A stretch of 64,000 nt of DNA from an uncultured Allobosea sp. (GTDB lineage: Bacteria > Pseudomonadota > Alphaproteobacteria > Rhizobiales > Beijerinckiaceae): positions 1 through 64,000 of the forward strand of contig NZ_CAMFKW010000023.1 in the NCBI RefSeq assembly GCF_945957345.1. The letters run 5' to 3'. The notes under the pieces were generated by a model, which did no database searches, was not told the DNA's origin, and was given only the letters and a program-made list of their open reading frames with translations. The translations under genes and the position numbers were made by a program. Shown here piece by piece: positions 47,105 through 56,165 of the stretch (its first letter is position 1; each line of letters begins with the position of its first letter).

Positions 47105-47926
47105 TCACTCCTGGTTCTTCGCCTGCGTCCTCGCCGGGCTCTGGAGTTGGGCGAAGGTTTTCTGCTGCTGCAGCCAGTCGCGGTATTGGCTCTCGGGCTC
47201 GACCACGACGCCGCCGCGCATGAAGGTGTGGCCGGTGCTGCACAGCTCGGAGCACAGCGCTTCGAAGGTGCCCGCCCGCGTCGGCGTGAGCCAGTAATAG
47301 GTGACGGTGCCCGGGATCATGTCCATCTTGGCCCGGAATTCCGGGACGTAGAAATCATGGACCACGTCGAGCGAGCGCAGCAGCAGCTTGACCGGCTTGC
47401 CGAGCTGCAGATGAAGCTGGTCGCCCTGAATCACGATGTCGTCCTGCCCGCGCGGGTCTTTCGGATCGATGCCGAGCGGGTTGTCCGCCGTGACCAGGGC
47501 GATATCGGTGGCGCCGATGTGGCCGTCCGCACCCGGCAGCCGGTAGGCCCATTGCCATTGCTGGCCGACGATCTCGGCGACGGTCGCATCCTTCGGCACC
47601 GTGACGAACCGGTGCCAGACGACGAGCCCGGGTGCGAGCATGGCGGCGACGCCGATTCCCGTGCCGATCGCAAGCCACCATTCGAGCCGCTTGTTTTCCG
47701 GTTCGTAGGCGGCGCGGCGGCCCTCGCGATGGCGGAAGCGGAAGACGCAATAGGCCATGAACAGTACGACCGCCGTGAAGACGGCGCCGGTGATCCAGAA
47801 CGTGATGATCATGGTGTCGTCGATATAGCCCCAGTTGGAGGCGATCGGCGTCCACCACCAGGGACTCAGGAAGTGGAAGACCACCGAGCCGATCACGACC
47901 AGAGCCAGGACGATTGCGACACCCAT
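47105..47926 (-). CDS. Cytochrome c oxidase subunit II (CoxM-like)
   Basis: 273 residues. Two to three N-terminal membrane helices (about 1-25, 41-62, 84-106), then the cupredoxin domain with CuA ligands in DVVHDFYVPEFR and ALCSELCSTGHTFMRG. It passes electrons from cytochrome c to subunit I. First gene of the operon; AAGGA lies 9 bases before the ATG. No heme c domain is fused to it, but a cytochrome c gene follows upstream. Confidence 0.95.
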   Translation of the reverse strand: MGVAIVLALVVIGSVVFHFLSPWWWTPIASNWGYIDDTMIITFWITGAVFTAVVLFMAYCVFRFRHREGRRAAYEPENKRLEWWLAIGTGIGVAAMLAPGLVVWHRFVTVPKDATVAEIVGQQWQWAYRLPGADGHIGATDIALVTADNPLGIDPKDPRGQDDIVIQGDQLHLQLGKPVKLLLRSLDVVHDFYVPEFRAKMDMIPGTVTYYWLTPTRAGTFEALCSELCSTGHTFMRGGVVVEPESQYRDWLQQQKTFAQLQSPARTQAKNQE

Positions 47927-48362
47927 CCCTTTTCATCCTTGCCGAGGGCGGCGATGAACAGGAGCAAGGCAACGCTGCGACGCAGGCTGGCGCGCCACAG
48001 CGCTAGGCAAACAAACTCATCGTCGACATCAGAGCGACGTTGCGGCGCGGGGCCAAACAGGTTCTCCGCTTGCAACGAACCAGGCTGATAAGCTCGGTGG
48101 TAGAGCAAGGCAGGCGCCGGGCACGAACTCCGCCGAGCGGATCGGGAGGCCGAATCTCTTGCTTCCTGCTCGTCATCGCCGAACCCTTGGCTCGCCTGGA
48201 CGACCATGCGCCGCTATCGGCGCATCAATTCAGACCGGGCCGCGGGACATCCATGTCATCGGCCAAAGTCATCTCAATGTTGTCGTCCCGCTCACGGGAG
48301 TTGTCAATCGCGTCCGCGTCGCAAAACGGCTTAAGCACGGTCGAAATCGGGAGACAATCCCG
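47927..48362. other. Interval between cytochrome c and the oxidase operon
   Basis: About 436 bp. It probably contains the promoter of the oxidase operon. I found no convincing FNR or other regulator site and no credible gene; the ORFs here lack family features. Confidence 0.4.
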
Positions 48363-48752
48363 CTACTTTTTCTTTCCGTCAGCGTCAAATTGCTTGAGGA
48401 ACGCGACGACGTCGTCGACTTCCTTGTCGGCTTTGAGGCCAGGGAATGTCATCTTTGTCCCTGGGATCTTGGCCTGCGGCGCCTTGATATAATCCCGGAA
48501 CGTCGGCTCATCCCATACGATGCCGGAGTTCTTGTTGGCCGGCGAGTAGGTGTAACCCTCGATCGAACCCGCCGGCCGGCCGATAAGACCATTCAGCTTC
48601 GGTCCGACTGCATTTCTGGCAGTCTCCCCGATCTGGTGGCAGGCACGGCATCTCTGGAAAATCTTCTCACCCGCAGCCGGGTCGCCTGCCGCCTTGGCTG
48701 AATGGGAAAGAACCGCGAGCATCAGGAAAGCTACCAGAACCCGGCGCCGCAT
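48363..48752 (-). CDS. Class I c-type cytochrome
   Basis: 129 residues. A signal peptide (1-22, ending SAKAA) is followed by a single-heme domain with CRACH and GTKMTFPGLK, the axial-Met region. It resembles membrane-free cytochrome c550/c2 proteins and is a likely donor to the adjacent oxidase. The ORF runs upstream to 48938 but the signal peptide fixes the start at 48752. Confidence 0.93.
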   Translation of the reverse strand: MRRRVLVAFLMLAVLSHSAKAAGDPAAGEKIFQRCRACHQIGETARNAVGPKLNGLIGRPAGSIEGYTYSPANKNSGIVWDEPTFRDYIKAPQAKIPGTKMTFPGLKADKEVDDVVAFLKQFDADGKKK

Positions 48753-49113
48753 CGAAGGTTCTCCTTCGAATTCGACCTTTCCGCCGGACAGGCGGCTAGG
48801 CCGCACAATCTCTCGCAGCAACTTACACCCATATCCGCCTCGCTCCAATCCGGGGGCAATAAGCGTTGCGCCAGTCCGGCGGCGGCAGCTCAAGGGCGAG
48901 AATGTCAGGCCCTCACCATTAAAGACGTGGCCGGGCAATCTTTAGAATTTGCGAGAACTGAATTTAGTAATCCACCATGGACTGACAGACAGTGGACAAA
49001 ATATACCGCATAAAACCTTTCCAGGGCTTGCGGCGGGCTTCAGGTCGGAATGGCCATCGATGTCTTCAGAAGGGCCGGTTCTCGCAAAGGGAGCCGGTCC
49101 TTTCGTTTTCGGC
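48753..49113. other. Non-coding interval
   Basis: About 361 bp between the cytochrome c and methyltransferase genes. It is AT-richer around 48940-49020. A partly paired hairpin AAGGGCCGGTT/AGCCGGTCCTT at about 49071-49104 may end the methyltransferase transcript. Nothing else seen. Confidence 0.4.
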
Positions 49114-49905
49114 TCAGGGTCGCGCGATTACGAGGCGCAGCGAACCATCGAAGCTCGGCTGATTGCGCAGGAAGCCGTAGCAGTCGTCCCAGGCGCCGCA
49201 TTCCAGGTCCCGTCGCAGCTTCTCGATCGAGGCAGCGCTCTCGGCCTCGCTGACGAAGCTCCAGGCCGAGCAGGCCGAGCGCGCGCCCGGATCGAGGAAG
49301 AGTTCGGGGCGGCCGTAATAGGCCTCGTTGAAGCCGTCGCGGCATGCGAGCGGGATCGGCACCGCGACGATCTCGACATCGCCACCGAGCACTGTGCCGA
49401 TATGGCCGAGGGAGGGATAGCGCCGCGCCTCGGTCGCCAGCACCTCCGGCGCGTAATGATCGAGCCAGAAGGCCTGCACCAGCTCGGGATCGCAGGACAG
49501 GATCACGACCGGGCCGCGCGTCACGCGGCGCATCTCGCGCAGGCCGGCATCGAGATTCTGCCATTGATGCACGGTGAAGGTCGCCATGCTCGCGTCGAAA
49601 TGCCCGTCGGGAAAGGGCAGGGCCTCCGCCGTGGCATCGATCGCCGCGACGATATCGGCCGGGCGCTGCGCCCGCATCGAAGCGGAGGGCTCGACCGCCG
49701 TCATGTCGCGGCCGCGCGGCTCGTAGGAGCCGGCTCCGGCGCCGACATTGAGCACCTTGCGCGCCGGGCCGAGCGCTGTCTCGATCAGCGCGGCTATGGC
49801 CGGCTCAGGCTGACGATAGGAGGCGTAGCCCTGGCCGATACGGCCGTAATCGGCGTCGCCAGCGCTGCCATCGGCCCGGCGTGGGCGTGAAGTTACGTCA
49901 TTCAT
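49114..49905 (-). CDS. Class I SAM-dependent methyltransferase
   Basis: 263 residues. SAM motif I VLNVGAGAGSYEPRG (about 52-66), motif II AVEPSASM, and DASMATFTVHQWQNLDAGLREMRRVTRGPVVIL are typical of Methyltransf_11 proteins. The substrate is unknown. The start overlaps the NUDIX stop by 4 bases, so the two form an operon. Confidence 0.88.
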   Translation of the reverse strand: MNDVTSRPRRADGSAGDADYGRIGQGYASYRQPEPAIAALIETALGPARKVLNVGAGAGSYEPRGRDMTAVEPSASMRAQRPADIVAAIDATAEALPFPDGHFDASMATFTVHQWQNLDAGLREMRRVTRGPVVILSCDPELVQAFWLDHYAPEVLATEARRYPSLGHIGTVLGGDVEIVAVPIPLACRDGFNEAYYGRPELFLDPGARSACSAWSFVSEAESAASIEKLRRDLECGAWDDCYGFLRNQPSFDGSLRLVIARP

Positions 49906-50327
49906 CGGGATGTCTCCGTCAGCATGGACAGCCAGAGCGGCAGGGCGTGGTCGCGCGTCAGTGGGGCGAGGGGAAGCGCTGTTGCCGCGTCGGGTTCGAG
50001 CCACGCGATCTCGGCGATCTCAGCGGCCGGTCTGGCTTCGCCGTCGAGAGGCAGGGCGAAGAGTTCGGCCTCGACGGTGAACCCGGGCTCGTTGGCAGCC
50101 GGGGCGGCGAATCGCCCGCAATGGCGCGCGGCCTCGCGCGAGGCGGTCAGCCCCAACTCCTCGCGGAGTTCGCGGGCGAGCGCATCGAAAGGCTCCTCGC
50201 CCGGCTCGATCTTGCCGCCCGGCTGCATGAACCAGAAGGTGCCGGACTTGCGGACGAGCAGCAGGCGTCCGCGTGCGTCGGTCAGCAGCGCGGCTGCAAT
50301 GCGGATTGGCCGGGCATCCTCGTTCAA
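49902..50327 (-). CDS. NUDIX hydrolase
   Basis: 141 residues. The NUDIX box GGKIEPGEEPFDALARELREELGL is intact with all catalytic Glu. It hydrolyses a nucleoside diphosphate derivative that cannot be named from sequence. First gene of a two-gene operon with the methyltransferase. Confidence 0.9.
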   Translation of the reverse strand: MNEDARPIRIAAALLTDARGRLLLVRKSGTFWFMQPGGKIEPGEEPFDALARELREELGLTASREAARHCGRFAAPAANEPGFTVEAELFALPLDGEARPAAEIAEIAWLEPDAATALPLAPLTRDHALPLWLSMLTETSR

Positions 50328-50477
50328 GACCGTTTCCCCCTCGGGCGGGCGCGGGCGAGGATTGCCACGATCCGCATGGCGCGGGGAAGGGGGAGCCTCT
50401 TCGATGGCGCGGCCGGGGCTATGATGGTAGGACCGGCGCTGGATTTCGAGAGCGCATGCAAGCGAGGCGTCAGGATC

Positions 50478-50996
50478 ATGTTCGAGGCACGCAGCATCGA
50501 CAGCGGCAACAAGCCGGACTTCTACCGCGAGCTCGCGGCGCAGCTCGAAGCCCTGCTGGCCGGCGAGAGCGACGCCATCGCCAATGCCGCCAACACCTCC
50601 GCGCTGCTGTACCAGATGATGCCGGACCTGAACTGGGCCGGGTTCTACATCATGCGATCAGGCGAGCTGGTGCTGGGCCCGTTCCAGGGCAAGCCGGCCT
50701 GCGTCCGCATCCCCGTCGGCAAGGGCGTCTGCGGCGCGGCCGTGGCGCAAGCGCGCACGATGCTCGTCGAGGATGTCCATGCTTTCCCCGGCCATATCGC
50801 CTGCGATGCGGCCTCGCGCTCCGAACTGGTCGTGCCGCTCGTCGGTCGCAACGGCGTCATCGGCGTGATCGATCTCGATAGTCCGTCGCCGGCGCGTTTC
50901 GATGCCGATGATCAGGCCGGCATCGAGCGCATCGCGGCGATCTGGCTCGAGGCCTGCGGCGAGGGCGTCGAAACGACCTTGGCCAAAGCCTCCTGA
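50478..50996 (+). CDS. Free methionine-(R)-sulfoxide reductase (GAF domain, fRMsr)
   Basis: 172 residues filled by one GAF domain. The three fRMsr cysteines align: C75 in GKPACVRIP, C85 in GKGVCGAAV and C109 in GHIACDAASRSE. It reduces free methionine R-sulfoxide in the cytoplasm. The longer ORF from 49881 is rejected; CAGGA precedes the ATG at 50478. It runs 7 bp into the ModE-type gene. Confidence 0.93.
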   Translation: MFEARSIDSGNKPDFYRELAAQLEALLAGESDAIANAANTSALLYQMMPDLNWAGFYIMRSGELVLGPFQGKPACVRIPVGKGVCGAAVAQARTMLVEDVHAFPGHIACDAASRSELVVPLVGRNGVIGVIDLDSPSPARFDADDQAGIERIAAIWLEACGEGVETTLAKAS

Positions 50997-51003
50997 GGCG
51001 GCG

Positions 51004-51354
51004 ATGGCCTCGCTGAGTCTCAGGATCCAGCTCGATCCGGAGGGCAGGATCGGCCCCGGCAAGATCGCGCTGCTTGAGAATATCGCGACGCATGGCTCGA
51101 TCTCGGCTGCCGGCCGGGCGATGGAGATGTCCTACCGGCGCGCCTGGGAACTGGTCGAGGAGCTGAACGTGCTCTTTGGCAAGCCGGTGGTCGAGCGCCA
51201 GGTCGGCGGGCGCAATGGCGGCGGCGCGCAACTGACCGCTCTGGGCGAAGCCCTGATCCTGCGCTTCCGCGCCGTCGAACAGGCGGCGACCAAAGCTGCG
51301 GCCGAGCATCTCTCAGCCTTGCAGGCCGAGATCGACCGGCCCGAGCGCGATTGA
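51004..51354 (+). CDS. ModE N-terminal-type winged-helix regulator
   Basis: 116 residues. IGPGKIALLENIATHGSISAAGRAMEMSYRRAWELVEELNVLFGKPVVERQVGGRNGGGAQLTALGEALI is the LysR-like DNA-binding domain of ModE. The C-terminal molybdate-binding Mop domains are absent. In related single-domain proteins target genes are molybdenum-linked, but no such genes are near. It starts 7 bases after the fRMsr stop. Confidence 0.87.
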   Translation: MASLSLRIQLDPEGRIGPGKIALLENIATHGSISAAGRAMEMSYRRAWELVEELNVLFGKPVVERQVGGRNGGGAQLTALGEALILRFRAVEQAATKAAAEHLSALQAEIDRPERD

Positions 51355-51661
51355 CGCAGTACCGCTTCCGCGCGAGCGCCCTGCATTCATCGAATAGCGG
51401 ATATGTGAGGGCCGTCCCGGAGCGCGGGCAGGGCTGATTTGCCGTGGTCGAGGCCGATCCGGGGCCTGGCCGGCGAGCCGCTTTTCCTTGACAGGACCGC
51501 CCGATTCGAACAGGCGTATCGCATGTGCAGCAACGCCGCTGCAAGTCTTTTTTTGTAATGATTCCAATGAGGAAGCTGCTGGTGCTCCCGCGCCTGACGG
51601 CAATGCTGCGGAGCTGGCGAAAGGCCGCCGCAGCACTCCTCCAGAGAAGGCTGGATTTGTG
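51355..51661 (+). other. Interval before exbB
   Basis: About 307 bp, probably the promoter of the exbBD-tonB operon. I see no clear Irr (ICE) or RirA/Fur-type site. An open frame runs through the 3' half but lacks family features. Confidence 0.4.
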
Positions 51662-52681
<1,020 letters not shown>

Positions 52682-52684
52682 GTC

Positions 52685-53134
52685 ATGGGCGTCTCCCTCA
52701 AGGACCCGCAGGACGGCGATCTCGGCGAGGTCAGCGACATCAACGTGACGCCGTTCATCGACGTCATCCTCGTCCTGCTGATCATCTTCATGGTCGCCGC
52801 GCCGCTCTCGACCGTGGATGTCGCCGTCGACCTGCCGGTTTCGAACGCACAGCCGCAGCCCCGGCCGGACACGCCGATGTTCCTGACCGTGAAGGGCGAT
52901 CTCTCGCTCGCTCTCGGCAATGACGCCGTGCCGCGGGAGGCCCTGCAGGCGGCGCTCGACCAGAAGACGAATCGCGACCGCGAGCAACGCGTGTTCCTGC
53001 GAGCGGATGGCAGCGTCGCCTATAGCGAGCTGATGAACGTGATGAACCTGCTGCGCAATGCCGGCTATCTCAAGATCGCGCTGGTCGGTCTGGAGGATAC
53101 CGGGCAGGGCACCGCCGCGGGGCCGAAGCCATGA
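52685..53134 (+). CDS. exbD: TonB-system energiser ExbD
   Basis: 149 residues. VSDINVTPFIDVILVLLIIFMVAAPLSTVDVAVDLP contains the single membrane helix with the proton-carrying Asp. It starts 3 bases after exbB and overlaps tonB by 4 bases. Confidence 0.95.
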   Translation: MGVSLKDPQDGDLGEVSDINVTPFIDVILVLLIIFMVAAPLSTVDVAVDLPVSNAQPQPRPDTPMFLTVKGDLSLALGNDAVPREALQAALDQKTNRDREQRVFLRADGSVAYSELMNVMNLLRNAGYLKIALVGLEDTGQGTAAGPKP

Positions 53135-53997
53135 GCCTCGAACGCCCCTCGCTCTCCCGCTTCGCGCCGACGGCCTTGCGCTGGAGCTTGGCAGCCCTCG
53201 TGGTCGCGAGCGCCCATGGCACGGCTGGCTGGGTGATCGCCAACTGGCAGCGCGCCGAGGCCGCGATGGGTTCGCCGCCGGCCGCGGTCATGATCGAACT
53301 TGCGCCGTTGGCCGTCGCGCCTGAAGCACCGCCCCAGGAGGTCGCGCCCGGCCCCGAGATGGCGGAGGCGCAGCCCGAGCCGGAGCCGCCGCCGCCCGAG
53401 CCGGTCGAGCAGCCGAAGGAAGTCGAGCCACCTCCGCCGGAACCGGAGCCCGTCGCGATTCCCGAGCCCGAGATCAAGATCCCCGAATTGCCGCCGTCGC
53501 CGGATGCCGCCGCGTTCCTGACGCCGCCGCCGAAGGAAGTGCCGAAGCCGCCGCCGCCGGAGGTAAAGCCCAAGCCTAAACCGAAACCCAAGATCGTCGA
53601 GAAGAAGAAGCCGATCCGGCCTGACAAGCCGAAAGCCGAGCAGACGACAGCGCCGGTAGCGCAGGATCAGGCCGCTCCGCGCGCAGCCGCCCCGAATTCC
53701 GGCGCATCTTCGCCGTCGCCGGCCGCAACGGCGAGCTGGCGCGGCTCGCTGATGGCACATCTCAACCGCTACAAGCGCTTCCCGGGCAATGCCAGCCCAG
53801 GCACGGTCCAGGTCGCGTTCAGCATCGACCGGGGCGGGCGCGTGCTCTCGGCCCGGCTCGTGCGCGGCTCGGGCGATGCGGCGCTTGACGAGGAGGCGGT
53901 CTCGATGATCCGCCGCGCCAGCCCCGTTCCGGCACCGCCGGACGGGCTCGGGGGCGGAGCGATCTCGCTATCTGTTCCGGTCAAGTTCTCGCGCTAG
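53131..53997 (+). CDS. tonB: TonB family energy transducer
   Basis: 288 residues. One N-terminal membrane helix (about 10-32, WSLAALVVASAHGTAGWVIANW), a long Pro/Glu/Lys-rich periplasm-spanning part (about 50-180), and a C-terminal TonB domain (about 205-288, HLNRYKRFPGNASPGTVQVAFSIDRGGRVLSARLVRGSGDAALDEEAVSMIRRA). It transfers energy to outer-membrane receptors. The transported compound is not fixed by any nearby receptor gene. Confidence 0.94.
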   Translation: MSLERPSLSRFAPTALRWSLAALVVASAHGTAGWVIANWQRAEAAMGSPPAAVMIELAPLAVAPEAPPQEVAPGPEMAEAQPEPEPPPPEPVEQPKEVEPPPPEPEPVAIPEPEIKIPELPPSPDAAAFLTPPPKEVPKPPPPEVKPKPKPKPKIVEKKKPIRPDKPKAEQTTAPVAQDQAAPRAAAPNSGASSPSPAATASWRGSLMAHLNRYKRFPGNASPGTVQVAFSIDRGGRVLSARLVRGSGDAALDEEAVSMIRRASPVPAPPDGLGGGAISLSVPVKFSR

Positions 53998-54027
53998 GCA
54001 TTGTCGATCCGACTCGGAAACACGCGG

Positions 54028-54125
54028 GTCATCCCGGGCTTGACCCGGGATCCATGCCGGAGCGCTTCCGGTCGAGGTTCAGGCATGGATCCCGGATTTT
54101 CGCTCCGCTCCGCCCTGGATGACCC
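54028..54125. repeat. REP-like long palindromic repeat
   Basis: The outer ends pair (ACGCGGGTCATCC with GGATGACCCGCGT), and inside are CCCGGG-CTTGA-CCCGGG and GGATCCATGCC/GGCATGGATCC palindromes. The whole region between tonB and the lipoprotein gene can fold into one long hairpin, as in known intergenic REP-type elements of Alphaproteobacteria. Confidence 0.8.
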
Positions 54126-54234
54126 GCGTATTTCGATCAAAACGCGGTATGATCCAGTCTGGGCTGGGTCCCTTCTGGGAACTGCAGGGCCGCCCGCGCG
54201 TAGGACGGACAGGATGCGCGAGAGGAGAAGCGCC

Positions 54235-54501
54235 ATGACGGTCATCAAGCTCGCTGCCGGGGCGATGCTGGCTCTCGCCTTGAGCGGCTGCGTCACCACC
54301 GAGGCCGAATATCGCGCACTGGATGAGGAACGCTGCCGATCGTTCGGCTTCCGTGCGCCGGGTGAGGCGTTCTCGAATTGCCTCCTCCAGCTCGATCTCG
54401 ACCGCGCAGCAGAACGGCGCCGCCGCTTCGATCGCTTCGACGCGTCCTTTGGCGGGCCCTGGGGCTATGGCTACGGCTGGGGATACGGCCGGCGCTGGTA
54501 A
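54235..54501 (+). CDS. Small lipoprotein
   Basis: 88 residues. A lipoprotein signal (AAGAMLALALSGCVTTE, lipobox LSGC with Cys near residue 17) and a C-terminal tail of Gly/Tyr/Trp repeats (GGPWGYGYGWGYGRRW). AGGAG lies 7 bases before the ATG. Function unknown. Confidence 0.72.
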   Translation: MTVIKLAAGAMLALALSGCVTTEAEYRALDEERCRSFGFRAPGEAFSNCLLQLDLDRAAERRRRFDRFDASFGGPWGYGYGWGYGRRW

Positions 54502-54897
54502 GCGCGGGTGACGCCCAAAAGAAAAAAGGGCCACGCCGGAAGCGCAGCCCAAGTCTAGGGAGGAAACGCCCAAGGAGGGCGACGCAGCATCTCTGCTGCG
54601 GTGCAATCTAAATAGGAGCCGCAAGGCGCGCCCGCAAGGCCAAAAGGGCAGCATCGCTGACTTATTTTTGGGCGACAAGATTTTCTTTTGAAATCAAAGG
54701 CTTTCTGGAATTTCACGCACGCTTGGGCGAGCAGGCGTCAATCGTCTGCCTATCTGCTGCAATGCAAGAATATCGGATTGACAAGCGCGGCGATCTATCC
54801 ATTCATATGTATGCATATGAAATCTGCGTCGCCCGACCGGGTGGGAGCGGTATCGGCGCGGATTGCAGCCGCAGCGAGGCGAAGGACTTAAACCCTC
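54502..54897. other. Interval before the branched-chain-type transporter
   Basis: About 396 bp with AT-rich patches near 54660-54720 and 54795-54830, a likely promoter region for the livK-type gene. No clear operator or gene; the 67-residue ORF here lacks protein features. Confidence 0.4.
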
Positions 54898-56103
54898 ATG
54901 CAGATCGATCGTCGCAGTTTCGTCGCGGGCACGCTTGCCCTCGGCGTTCCCCAGTTGGCGCGCGCCCAGGGCGCAGGACCGATCCGCATCGGCGAGATCA
55001 ACTCCTATACCGCGCAGCCGGCCTTCCTGAAACCCTATCGGCAGGCCTGGGAACTGGCCCAGGAGCAGATCAACGCGGCCGGCGGCGTGCTCGGCCGCAA
55101 GCTCGAAACCGTCTTCCGCGACGATGCCGGCAAGCCGGAGGACGCGGTGCGCCACGCCGCCGATCTTGCCACGGCCGAGAAGGTCGACATCATCGCTGGC
55201 GGCTTTCTCTCCAATGTCGGCCTCGCGCTCGCTGATTACGCCAACCAGAACAAGCGGCTCTATGTCGCCTCCGAGCCGCTGGCCGATGCGCTCGTCTGGT
55301 CGAAGGGCAATCGCTACACCTTCCGCCTGCGGCCTTCGACCTACATGCAGGCCGCGATGCTGGTCGAAGAAGCGGCCAAGCTCCCGGCCAAGAAATGGGC
55401 GATCGTCGCGCCGAACTACGAATACGGCCAGTCGGCGGTGAAGTGGTTCAAGGAACTGCTGCTGAAGGCGCGCCCGGACGTGACCTTCGTCGCCGAGCAG
55501 TTCCCGGCGCTCGGCCGTATCGATGCCGGCGCCACCGTGCAGGCGCTGGAAGCGGCCAAGCCGGAGGCGATCTTCAACGTCACCTTCGCGGTCGACCTCG
55601 CCAATTTCGTCCGCGCGGGCAACACGCGCGGCCTGTTCGAGGGGCGCCAGGTCGTCTCGATGTTGACCGGCGAGCCGGAATATCTCGATACACTCGGCGC
55701 CGAGACGCCGGAAGGCTGGATCATCACCGGCTATCCGCATGCCGATCTGCAGACGCCGGAGCACGTCAAGTTCCGCGACGCCTACAAAGCGAAATACAAC
55801 GACTATCCGCGGCTCGGCTCGGTCGTCGGCTACGAGACGGTGCAGGCCATTGCCGCCGCGCTGGCGAAGGCCGGCGCGACCGACAACGAGAAGCTGGTCG
55901 ACGCCTTCGAGGGGCTGAAGTTCGGCTCGGCCTTCGGCCCGATCGAGTTCCGCAAGATCGATCACCAGTCGACGCTCGGTGCCTATGTCGGCAAGAGCGC
56001 GCAGAAGAACGGCAAAGGCGTGATGGTAGACTGGAGCTATCGCGACGGCGCCAAGTACCTGCCCAGTGACGACGAGGTCCGCAAGCTGCGCCCGGCCGTC
56101 TGA
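54898..56103 (+). CDS. Branched-chain-amino-acid-type ABC substrate-binding protein
   Basis: 401 residues. The start MQIDRRSFVAGTLALGVPQLARAQ has a twin-arginine-like motif, so export may be through Tat. The body is the type I periplasmic binding fold (GEINSYTAQPAFLKPYRQAWELAQEQINAAGGVLGRKLETVFRDD). These proteins bind leucine-type amino acids, urea or aromatic acids; the ligand is unknown. First gene of a four-gene transporter operon. Confidence 0.9.
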   Translation: MQIDRRSFVAGTLALGVPQLARAQGAGPIRIGEINSYTAQPAFLKPYRQAWELAQEQINAAGGVLGRKLETVFRDDAGKPEDAVRHAADLATAEKVDIIAGGFLSNVGLALADYANQNKRLYVASEPLADALVWSKGNRYTFRLRPSTYMQAAMLVEEAAKLPAKKWAIVAPNYEYGQSAVKWFKELLLKARPDVTFVAEQFPALGRIDAGATVQALEAAKPEAIFNVTFAVDLANFVRAGNTRGLFEGRQVVSMLTGEPEYLDTLGAETPEGWIITGYPHADLQTPEHVKFRDAYKAKYNDYPRLGSVVGYETVQAIAAALAKAGATDNEKLVDAFEGLKFGSAFGPIEFRKIDHQSTLGAYVGKSAQKNGKGVMVDWSYRDGAKYLPSDDEVRKLRPAV

Positions 56104-56165
56104 CCTTGCCTGACATGGAGCGCGGCGCTAACGCCTGAGGGCTTTGGCGTTGCGCCCGAGACGAC

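Noticed and set aside
44470-47223. 917-residue plus-strand ORF
   Set aside because: It is antisense to the oxidase operon, whose genes show clear family motifs; the ORF is charged low-complexity sequence from high GC codon bias.
54688-54891. 67-residue plus-strand ORF before the livK-type gene
   Set aside because: Residue pattern is random-like, no ribosome-binding site, and it covers AT-rich promoter-like sequence.
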